Origin: a virus
DNA: 33,395 nucleotides
Strand: one strand, 5' to 3'
Virus record (IMG/VR): IMGVR_UViG_3300048597_000080
Location: 1 to 33,395 of that record
This document shows, piece after piece, positions 1-6,500 of this stretch (its first letter is position 1; each line of letters starts with the position of its first letter). Under the pieces are notes generated by a model. It worked only from the letters and a program-made list of their open reading frames with translations, was not told where the DNA came from and did no database searches. Position numbers and translations under genes: made by a program.

Positions 1-34
1 TGTGCACGCCCCGCGCGCGTGGCGCCAAAACGGC

Positions 35-60
35 GGACACCCTCTCGCAAGAGGGTGTCC
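35..60 (-). terminator. host tRNA terminator hairpin
   Basis: The sequence shows a perfect 11-bp inverted repeat (35-45 with 50-60) around a four-base loop. Read leftward it is followed by GCCGTTTT, a short T-rich tail. It lies just beyond the CCA end of the tRNA-Lys fragment, so it is probably the native terminator of the host tRNA gene, left on the host side of the prophage junction. Confidence 0.65.
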
Positions 61-82
61 TGGCCATGCCGTCAAATGGGGT

Positions 83-127
83 TGGTGGGTGATGAAGGAT
101 TCGAACCTTCGACCCGCTGATTAAGAG
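83..127 (-). tRNA. tRNA-Lys(CTT) 3' half; probable attachment site
   Basis: On the minus strand this reads as the 3' part of a tRNA: anticodon loop CTCTTAA (anticodon CTT, Lys), 3' anticodon strand TCAGC, variable GGGTC, T-arm GAAGG-TTCGAAT-CCTTC, acceptor strand ATCACCC, discriminator A and encoded CCA. Identity to a tRNA stops at loop position 32: the bases further right do not form the matching anticodon stem, D-arm or a GGGTGAT acceptor strand. A tRNA 3' half ending in the anticodon loop is the classic duplicated core left by tyrosine-recombinase integration, so I read it as attL or attR. The intact tRNA-Lys should lie at the far prophage end, outside the window. It could instead be an old remnant, but T-arm and CCA are undamaged. 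Confidence 0.85.
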
Positions 128-265
128 GCCGTGCAGGGCCTTTGAAAACGCTAGATCAAATTTCCAACCGGGCGCTCGGCGGCCCTAGCAGGATCAAAGG
201 GTTGCGCGCGGTTTCCCAACTGACAGGCTTGACGTGCGCTCTGCACGATGTGGCAGGGTCCCGCC

Positions 266-652
266 ATGCTCGATTACCCCGACACGCTGCACGCCCTCGC
301 CCGCGAGGGCTACTCGATCGAGGTCACCTGCACCTGGTGCAGCCACAGGATCGAATGGCGCCCGGCTGATCTGGAGAGCGTCGAGGACCGGGAAATCCGG
401 CCCGGCGAGATCCGCTGCGCCAGGTGCGGCCGGGAGGCGGTGCAGATCGGGGTCGTGCCACCGACCTATCTGGCCGAGCGCCGGCCGACCCCTACGCCCT
501 ATGTGGTGCCGCCGAAAAAGGGCAAGCCGAACTGGTTTGAGATGGCGATGCGGATTGGAGAGCGCGCCGCACTGGAGGATTTCAAGGCGCGAGACGCGGA
601 AGGGTATGCGCGGATGGCGGCGGAGGTGGATGCCGAGGCGAATCGTGCCTAG
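266..652 (+). CDS. small zinc-ribbon-like hypothetical protein
   Basis: I do not recognise a named family. The 128-residue product has two CxxC pairs, CTWC near residue 22 and CARC near residue 53, spaced as in a zinc ribbon. A proline-rich linker follows, then a charged helical tail rich in Glu, Arg and Ala. The start at 266 is preferred over 248 because an AGGG-like site sits seven bases before it and nothing resembles a ribosome site before 248. The gene points rightward, against the phage late operon, and lies at the very edge of the prophage with the next small gene eight bases on. That position suggests cargo (moron-type) DNA rather than a virion gene. Its function is unknown. Confidence 0.6.
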   Translation: MLDYPDTLHALAREGYSIEVTCTWCSHRIEWRPADLESVEDREIRPGEIRCARCGREAVQIGVVPPTYLAERRPTPTPYVVPPKKGKPNWFEMAMRIGERAALEDFKARDAEGYARMAAEVDAEANRA

Positions 653-660
653 CCTGCCCC

Positions 661-897
661 ATGGCCGACCCGACGCCCGTCACGCTCACCCATGAGGACC
701 TGACGTGGTTGCTGCGCAATCTGACGATGGAGATCGTCGGGGCCTGCAGCGCGGAGGACGACCCCGCCGGACAGGCGATATCCGCCCGGCTGCGGCGCAT
801 TGCCGACGGCCTGCGCCAGATGGCGGAACCGGCTCTTTCCCCTGCCCTGCGCCGTATCGTGGCGCAGCTGGCAGACGAACTGGATCAGGCGCCCTGA
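661..897 (+). CDS. small hypothetical protein, prophage edge
   Basis: A 78-residue product with no recognised family. It is predicted mostly helical, with a Thr-Leu-Thr-His start, an acidic patch (AEDDP) and two amphipathic helices rich in Leu and Arg. It follows the zinc-ribbon gene by eight bases on the same strand, so the two are probably co-transcribed. It converges on the end of the leftward late operon, with the 901-933 hairpin between them. Amino-acid composition is normal for a protein, unlike the Arg/Pro-rich shadow frames around it, which is the main reason to call it. Its role is unknown; phage cargo is a reasonable guess. Confidence 0.5.
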   Translation: MADPTPVTLTHEDLTWLLRNLTMEIVGACSAEDDPAGQAISARLRRIADGLRQMAEPALSPALRRIVAQLADELDQAP

Positions 898-900
898 AAC

Positions 901-933
901 GAAAAAAGCGCCCCACCCCGGAGGGTGAGGCGC
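901..933 (-). terminator. late-operon terminator
   Basis: Read leftward, a GC-rich stem (GCGCC with GGCGC, extended by CACCC with GGGTG around one mismatch) is followed directly by six T residues at 907-902. This is a textbook rho-independent terminator, placed just after the last leftward gene (975-1271). It probably ends the whole late transcript. Confidence 0.8.
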
Positions 934-934
934 G

Positions 935-967
935 AACTCTAAAGCGGCTTTCGAGTGGTTTAGAGTT
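935..967. repeat. 9-bp inverted repeat by the late terminator
   Basis: AACTCTAAA at 935-943 is the exact reverse complement of TTTAGAGTT at 959-967, with a 15-base spacer that itself contributes AAAGC/GCTTT. The stem is AT-rich in GC-rich surroundings. It lies between the final gene and its terminator, and may be an mRNA 3' stabilising hairpin or a protein-binding site. Nothing in the sequence decides between these. Confidence 0.5.
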
Positions 968-974
968 TGGACGG

Positions 975-1271
975 CTACTTCCCGCGCGCGATCTGCCGGG
1001 AAAGCACCTGCCAGTTATGGTGGCAAACCCACAAAAACGGCGCGCAGAACAGCGCCAGCGCCCAGGCGTGCGGCCAGGCCAGCCAGCAGTAGCCGACCAC
1101 CACCGCCAGCTTGATCGCCCACCGCAGGGGCCGGGTAAGCGGCTGCGCCATCAGGAACGCCATGACCGGGTTCGACTCGCGCCCGCCGCGCCGGATAATG
1201 GCGTCGGTCAGCAAGGCATCCGCGACGTTCAGGGCGAACGCCAGCAGGCAGAGGAGAAGTGCGAGGGTCAT
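975..1271 (-). CDS. small multi-pass membrane protein (DUF5658-like)
   Basis: A 98-residue hydrophobic protein with three or four membrane segments. The first segment carries an N-x-x-D-A-L-L-T pattern, followed by a basic loop and an E-S-N-P-V-M motif. This combination resembles DUF5658-type membrane proteins, from memory only. I use the ATG at 1271, which overlaps the stop of the Rz1-like gene as ATGA, rather than the upstream TTG. It is the last gene of the lysis end of the late operon, so a lysis role or a host-modifying cargo role is possible. No catalytic residues are visible. Confidence 0.65.
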   Translation of the reverse strand: MTLALLLCLLAFALNVADALLTDAIIRRGGRESNPVMAFLMAQPLTRPLRWAIKLAVVVGYCWLAWPHAWALALFCAPFLWVCHHNWQVLSRQIARGK

Positions 1272-1537
1272 GAGCAAGAGGCCTCTATCCAGCGTTGAAG
1301 GGCGGCGAAGTCACGCGCGGTTGTGGTCATCCACGTCCCGTCGCGAGCGGCGCGTTCGGCCATGGGCTCGCCCGCGCGGATTAGAGGAACGGCCGGCTTG
1401 ACCATGAGATCGGCCGGCGGACGGCAGGGTCCTCGCACAAGGTCGACGGGAACGGCGGCGACGGGCTCAGGGCGAGATGCGCAGGCGGTTGAGAGCGTCA
1501 GCACTGCCAGCATCGAAAACACATGTCGCAGGGACAT
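1268..1537 (-). CDS. Rz1-like outer-membrane spanin lipoprotein
   Basis: The 89-residue product starts with a lipoprotein signal: basic MSLRH, a hydrophobic stretch, then L-S-T-A-C as lipobox, which predicts cleavage before Cys19 and outer-membrane anchoring. The mature part is Pro- and Ala-rich, as in Rz1 proteins. Its start lies 71 bases inside the upstream Rz-like gene in another frame, the typical overlapping Rz/Rz1 arrangement. A GAGGTGG ribosome site precedes the ATG. With the inner-membrane partner it should fuse the two membranes in the last step of lysis. It is longer than lambda Rz1, so a general small lipoprotein is the alternative, but the nested position favours spanin. Confidence 0.75.
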   Translation of the reverse strand: MSLRHVFSMLAVLTLSTACASRPEPVAAVPVDLVRGPCRPPADLMVKPAVPLIRAGEPMAERAARDGTWMTTTARDFAALQRWIEASCS

Positions 1538-1853
1538 TGCGCACCACCTCTCGGATCACGGTTTCGGTTTCGGTCTCGCGGGCGGCGGTATCGGCCGCTC
1601 TGCCCTGCGCGTCGGCCACGCCCCTCGCATAGGCGGCCTCCTCGCTGGCCCGGATGGCGGCCCGGGCCTCAGCTTCCGCCCTGGCGCCCGCCGCCGCATG
1701 TGAGGCGTTGCAGGCGAGCGTGGCGGCCGCCTCATGCCGGGCGATCCGCGAGGCATCCCAGCGCCACAGGCCGAACGCCAGCGCCACCACAGCCAGCCCT
1801 GCGGCGACCCAGCGGCCGATCGGCGACGTCAGGAATGCAAGCGCCGCGGTCAT
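1467..1853 (-). CDS. Rz-like inner-membrane spanin
   Basis: The 128-residue protein has one N-terminal membrane segment (about residues 12-31, ending FGLWRWD) and then a long Ala/Glu/Arg-rich periplasmic region predicted to be a coiled coil, with a TETETVIREVV stretch and a C-terminal NRLRI. This is the layout of Rz-type i-spanins. The ATG at 1853 has a GGAGG site close upstream and overlaps the stop of the preceding small gene as ATGA. The lipoprotein partner begins inside its 3' end. It acts after the endolysin, linking inner and outer membranes for their fusion. An open frame extends further upstream but is composition-wise a shadow. Confidence 0.75.
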   Translation of the reverse strand: MTAALAFLTSPIGRWVAAGLAVVALAFGLWRWDASRIARHEAAATLACNASHAAAGARAEAEARAAIRASEEAAYARGVADAQGRAADTAARETETETVIREVVRNVPATCVFDAGSADALNRLRISP

Positions 1854-1993
1854 AGGAACCTCCAGACCCATTCGGGCAGGCTTCGCAGCCCGGCCCCATG
1901 GACAAACCCGGCGCCGTAGATGACGGCGACGGCGAGCGTTCCCCAGGCGAGGCGCAGCATGGCGGGGCCAGCCGCCTTCAAGCGCAGCATCAT
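1850..1993 (-). CDS. 47-residue single-span membrane peptide, lysis cassette
   Basis: A short basic N-terminus (MMLRLKAAG) is followed by one membrane segment at about residues 16-36 and a C-terminus ending in Trp-rich PEWVWRFL. Start and stop both overlap neighbours as ATGA, tying it between the four-span protein and the Rz-like spanin. Size and topology fit a pinholin, an antiholin or a small lysis accessory peptide; the sequence does not decide. It is easy to miss by length cut-offs, but the two coupled overlaps make it convincing as a gene. Confidence 0.65.
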   Translation of the reverse strand: MMLRLKAAGPAMLRLAWGTLAVAVIYGAGFVHGAGLRSLPEWVWRFL

Positions 1994-2451
1994 GGCTGGC
2001 CTCCCGGCGGCGAAACCGGCGGCGCGTATTTGTCGAGCACCCGGTTGAAGACGATGTTGACGATCTTGGTGCCCAGGAACCCGCCGACCCCGGCGATGCC
2101 CCAGCCCACGAGGGACGGGATCGCGGCCCATTGCGCCGTCGCCCCGCCGATGATGCCGAACAGGACACAGGAGGCGATCCGCGACACGTAATAGGCCCGC
2201 CGCACCCGCGCCGGCGTCCCAGGCGTGAAGGTCGGACGCTCGCCCGATTGCGCGAGGTCGCCGATCACGGCCGCCCCGGTCGGGCCCAGGATCGCGGCGA
2301 CGCCCTTCACGGCGCTCGAATACTCCGAGTTCAGCGCCTGCCGGGCATCGTCCGGCGCGAAGATAATCATCAGCGCGATCCCCACCACGATCAGGATCGC
2401 CCCCACGAAGGGCAGCAGGATCTTGGCGATTTCATAGGCGGCGCCCATCAT
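1990..2451 (-). CDS. multi-span membrane protein, holin candidate
   Basis: The 153-residue product has a strong hydrophobic segment at about residues 12-31 (LLPFVGAILIVVGIALMIIF). A polar stretch follows, then two or three weaker segments rich in Gly and Ala at about residues 90-135, and a Pro-rich tail. It directly follows the endolysin gene (three bases apart, with GGGGGTG as ribosome site inside that gene) and precedes spanins, so holin is the natural call. It is long for a holin and I recognise no named family. It may be a holin-like pore or another membrane lysis regulator. Confidence 0.55.
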   Translation of the reverse strand: MMGAAYEIAKILLPFVGAILIVVGIALMIIFAPDDARQALNSEYSSAVKGVAAILGPTGAAVIGDLAQSGERPTFTPGTPARVRRAYYVSRIASCVLFGIIGGATAQWAAIPSLVGWGIAGVGGFLGTKIVNIVFNRVLDKYAPPVSPPGGQP

Positions 2452-2453
2452 GG

Positions 2454-3050
2454 CTACACCCCCGCCTTGCGCAGCGCCGCGCGATACGCCTGCCCCAGCC
2501 GGGCAATGTCATCTGCCTTGTCGAGCCCGTTGATGATCCGCCGGGCGTTGCGCCAGTCCTCGCTGTCGCTGTCGAAGTAATCGGCCAGCTTGCGGCCCGT
2601 GAACCACCCCTCCGCCATCCCATCGAACAACGCCCGCACGGCGATGGCAGGCCGCAGCGCGATCGAGGGATTGCCGATCAGGTCCTCGCCCGTCTTTGCC
2701 GCCAGGAGGGCATAGTTGCGCCGGCCGGTGACCTGGACGTACCCGCGCCCGCAGAACGCCACCCCGTCGCCGGGCTGGGTGTTGCCCAGCTCCTTGGCGA
2801 TGTCGGGCCGCTTGCCCTTGGGATCGTACCGGTCATGGAAATAGGCGTCGCCGCCGTATTCCTTGATCGGCTGCATCGTGCTGGCCGTTTCGTGCTGCGT
2901 CGTCGCCAGCATGTAGGCCAGCCACCGCGCGTCGTTCGCCGGCCGCGATTCCCATTCGTCCAGGATGACGCGCAGCCCGTCGACCTGGCTTTGCTTCAGC
3001 GACCCGCCGAACAGCGGCCGCACGGCATCGTGGAATGCCTGTCGGTTCAT
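2454..3050 (-). CDS. endolysin, glycoside hydrolase family 19-like
   Basis: The 198-residue protein resembles GH19 chitinase-type phage lysozymes. It has the block with Gln-His-Glu at 52-54 (candidate catalytic Glu54) and a second Glu at 64 in IKEYGGDAY. The GRGYVQVTGRRNY signature of the substrate cleft follows at about 101-113, and a C-terminal ...INGLDKADDIARLGQAYR helix resembles other phage members. It hydrolyses the glycan strands of peptidoglycan. There is no signal peptide, so it depends on the nearby holin candidate for release. The ATG at 3050 overlaps the stop of a 28-residue membrane peptide gene. Length is normal for this family. Confidence 0.88.
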   Translation of the reverse strand: MNRQAFHDAVRPLFGGSLKQSQVDGLRVILDEWESRPANDARWLAYMLATTQHETASTMQPIKEYGGDAYFHDRYDPKGKRPDIAKELGNTQPGDGVAFCGRGYVQVTGRRNYALLAAKTGEDLIGNPSIALRPAIAVRALFDGMAEGWFTGRKLADYFDSDSEDWRNARRIINGLDKADDIARLGQAYRAALRKAGV

Positions 3051-3133
3051 TTCAGTCTCCAGAACAAGAGGGCCAGCAGGATCAGCGCGCCGCCAAAGGC
3101 GACGAGGAGGAAGGCGATCGTCATCGGGTCCAT
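3047..3133 (-). CDS. 28-residue single-span membrane peptide
   Basis: The peptide begins MDPMT, runs through one long hydrophobic helix (about residues 6-24) and ends with Phe-Trp-Arg-Leu-Lys. A GGGAGG ribosome site lies six bases before the ATG, and the stop (TGA at 3049-3047) overlaps the ATG of the endolysin. Such tiny membrane peptides directly upstream of endolysins may be holin or antiholin parts. It is below normal gene-calling limits, but the ribosome site, the coupling and the clean membrane helix argue that it is real. Confidence 0.6.
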   Translation of the reverse strand: MDPMTIAFLLVAFGGALILLALLFWRLK

Positions 3134-3154
3134 GGCGCCCTCCCAGAAATGCGA

Positions 3155-3180
3155 AACCCGCCGGTCAGGGCGGGTCGCAG
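3155..3180 (-). terminator. possible terminator before the lysis genes
   Basis: ACCCGCC and GGCGGGT form a 7-bp stem with a six-base loop. Read leftward it is followed by TTTCGCATTT. The tail is only moderately T-rich, so this may be a partial terminator or an mRNA processing hairpin that separates tail from lysis expression. Confidence 0.45.
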
Positions 3181-3202
3181 GGCTTCAGTTGTGTGCGATC
3201 GG

Positions 3203-3496
3203 TCAGGCCGGCGGCAGGATCTCCGGCACCATCACCGGCGCCGGCGGGTCGAGCCTGGCGGCTTCCTGCTGCAGGAAGAGGGGCACATTCGCCAGCACCG
3301 TCAGCACGTGGCCGAGCTGCTCATAGACCTGACTGCGGTCGTCGATGATCGCGTCGCGCACCTCGGTGATTTTCGCCACCAGAGCCTTCGCCGCATCGCC
3401 CGTCAGCGCATCGAGCGCCACCGAGACGATCAGCTTGTCGCCTTCGGCTTTCGCCTTGCGGGCTGCGGCCACTTGTTCTTTGGTCAGCAGGGTCAT
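3203..3496 (-). CDS. small hypothetical phage protein after the tail fibre
   Basis: The 97-residue protein is not recognised. It is mainly helical: a basic Ala-rich N-terminal helix (EQVAAARKAKAEGDK), a Val/Ala core, an acidic DAIIDDRSQVYEQLG helix and a Pro-rich end. An AAGGAAG ribosome site lies seven bases before the ATG. Position between the giant tail-tip gene and the lysis genes would suit a small tail accessory protein or an uncharacterised lysis-associated protein. There is no membrane segment or signal peptide. Confidence 0.65.
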   Translation of the reverse strand: MTLLTKEQVAAARKAKAEGDKLIVSVALDALTGDAAKALVAKITEVRDAIIDDRSQVYEQLGHVLTVLANVPLFLQQEAARLDPPAPVMVPEILPPA

Positions 3497-3533
3497 TGTG
3501 GTCTTCCTTCAGAATTGCGGCCGCAGCCGCGGG

Positions 3534-6500
3534 TTAACTCGGGGCATAAACTTCGAACGTGAATGAGCCTGGGAGCGCCGAAACGCTCGACGTGCTCGTC
3601 GCGGTGTAGGCGACAGACGCGAAAGCGGTGATTGTCGCGCCCGTGCTGGCGTGGATGCCGAAATGCTTGCTGCCGTCGTCGGCGCCGATCGCCGGCAGGT
3701 TCACGGGCGCTTCCCAGTTCGAGAATGCCTTCGTGTGAACGCCCGCCGTCTTCTGCGACGCCTCGGTGGAGGAAAAGGCGACCGTTTCGGTCCGCGCCAG
3801 CGTGAAGCTGCCGCCAATGGCGCGATACCAGAGCTGCACGTCGCCCGACCAGTTCGTCTCCCAGTTGCCCGAACCCGGCACCTCTTCAATCGAGGACACG
3901 CACAGCGCCGTGCCGCTGAACTTGTAGACATAGGCGCCGCCATCAGCGTCCAGCGTATTGGGCTTGGGGGCGCGCCATGCCGGCGTCCCGCCCGGGTTGG
4001 TCGTCGACGTTGTGGAATAGGTCGTCGGGGTGCCGGGCGTAAACTTCTTGGCCCGGACGACGAAGCCGGTCGGGCTCGGCGACGTCGCGGAGATATCGTA
4101 GGTTTCGCCGGCGGAAACGACAGGCGGGATACCACCCGCCCACTTGATGTACGGGATGTTGCCGGTGCCATAGGAGCCGGGGAACGTGATCGTCGCGCCA
4201 TCCGCGCCGCTGTAGAGGTTCGGACGCAACTGCGGCTTGTGCGCGATCGTCGCCGCCGCTGAAGGGTAGACACTCAGCGAGCGGATCAGGGCATCCTGGA
4301 TTTGCACCTGACCGCCCACGATCTGGAAGATCAAGTTGCGCTGCGCGCCGTCCCAGATCCGGAAGCGATCCGCATAGACGTCGAAGTAGCTGACCGCGCC
4401 GGAGCTGATGACGAAGCCAGCCTTACTCGCGCTGGTGCTGACATCGACGCTGTAGAGCGCCGCCATTTTGCCGGCGGTGTCGACCGCCACAGACTGAGCA
4501 GAAACGATCTGCGCCTCGGCCGAGCGAGCCGTGGCGACCGCGCCCCATTCCAGCTTCCAGTCCCAGCTGAAGATAAACCCACCGGTGCCGCCATAGGCAT
4601 TGCCGGTCGTGTAGAGCAGCCCGAACTCGACGAAATCGGACGCCGTCGTGATGTTGACCGTCGCCGAGAACCGCTTGGTCGGCTGCGACCGGCTATCACC
4701 GTTCTTGATGGAGGTGTACCCGGCCTGGGTAGACGTCCCGCCGCCGGTGATAGTGCCGCCGGTGATCCCCTGCGCGTAGAGCAGCAAATCGCCCGTCGAC
4801 TGGCCGACCTGAAGGTGTCCCGCGGAGAGCGTCAGGTAGCCGGTACGGCCGCCGATCGGAACCCGCCACAGGAACGAATTGTAATCGCCGACCGTCGCGC
4901 TCGCCCCATAACTCTTCAGGAGCACGGAAGGCGCGAGGTCGGGATAGCTACTCGTATCTGGACCGCCAATCCCGATGCTGTTCGACACAGCGCCCGTCAG
5001 GGGCTGCTGGGTGAACTGGCCGTTGGCGAATAGGTTCGGGTTCGCATAGACGGCGGCCGAGAGCGTCGTGACGGAGGTCGCTACCGCGGCGGTCGCGCTG
5101 GCAGCGGTCGCGGCCTTCGACGCGATTTCGGCCGACAAGGTGGCGCTCGCGCCACGGGCAAGACCCAGTTCGATCTCGATCTGGGTTGCGTGGCGAATGT
5201 AGAGGCGGCGCCAGGTAAGTGTGCGCGTTTTGTCGTTGGCGGCAAACCCGTCCCACTGCGTCATGCCGTGGAGATTGTAGGTGGCGGTCCCAGCGCTCCG
5301 GAAAAGCTTGGAGAAGGCGTAGGTACGGCCGTTCGTGCCCGCGCCGATCACTGCACCGCTGGAGTCAGCCTCGGTGTAGAAATTGAGGTTATAGGTGCCA
5401 GTGACGGTAAGACCCGCGCCGTTGAGCGTCGAGCCGCTGTCAAAGGTGAACTCGCACCCCATCACATACCAATTGCCGCTGACGATGCTGACGGCCTGAT
5501 AAGGGCCAGCCTGGTTACCGCTCGTGACAGAGGATTGCAGAGCGTACGGCGACGTAGCTGCAGCCCCCGTGACGCGCGCCCAAGTGCCGCCCCAGCTTGC
5601 ATATCCGGGCGGATATGCGCCTGAGTTAGTCCAGTCGGCAAAGACCGGATTTGTGTTCAGGGAAAGCTGCCCGACCGAGGCCGAGAGGACTGCGCTAGCC
5701 GCAGCAGCGGCGGCGCTGTTCGAAGCGTTGGTGGCCGAAGTGGTCGCATTTGTGGCTTGCGTTCCGGCATTCGTGGCCGAGGTGGCTGCGTTGCTGGCGT
5801 AGGTCGACGCAGACGTCGCGCTGCCTGCTGCGGCAGTTGCGGAGCCGGAGGCCGAAGCGGCACTGGTGCTGGCCGAAGACGCCGAAGTGGCCGCGTTTGT
5901 GGCGCTCGTGCTGGCGGCGCTCGCTTGCGTCCCTGCAGTTCCGGCGCTGGTGCTAGCGGCCGACGCAGAGGTTGCCGCAGCAGAGGCCGAGCCCGCCGCC
6001 GCCGTGCTTTCGGTGATATCGATCAATTCAAGCAGATCGGCTTCACAGGAAGCACCGGACGAGCCGCCTGAGACACTATCCCAACCGAGAATGCACTTGG
6101 CACTTAGAAATGCGGCGGTCGGATACGCCGCAAGAACTGCCGCGGCTGTAAGCGTGGCAGTAGACGTCGCCCACCCGGAGGCGACTGTTTGGTTCACATA
6201 GGCAGGCCAATTATCGCCTAGTCCCGATCCCGCAGCGTTTAGAGCAAGAGCGCCAAAGAAGGTGGCGTTATTTGCGGGTATTGAACCATTAGTGGTGACG
6301 CGGGACCGGATAGTAATTCGGTAAGTGTGCCCCGAAACGACGGCTATACGCCCCAAAGAATACGGAGCGCCGAATGCAGCGGTGGTAACGAGTTTGCTTG
6401 AAGCAATAGTGTAGCTCCCACCCCCATTCACCCATTGCTGCGAGTCAGTAAAATTGCTCGGAATAGTGGCCGCCGCGCTCGACTTAGCCGACACCGCCGA

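Noticed and set aside
142-369. 75-codon rightward ORF overlapping the attachment site region
   Set aside because: It is Arg/His/Pro-rich, in a different frame from the zinc-ribbon gene and has no ribosome site.
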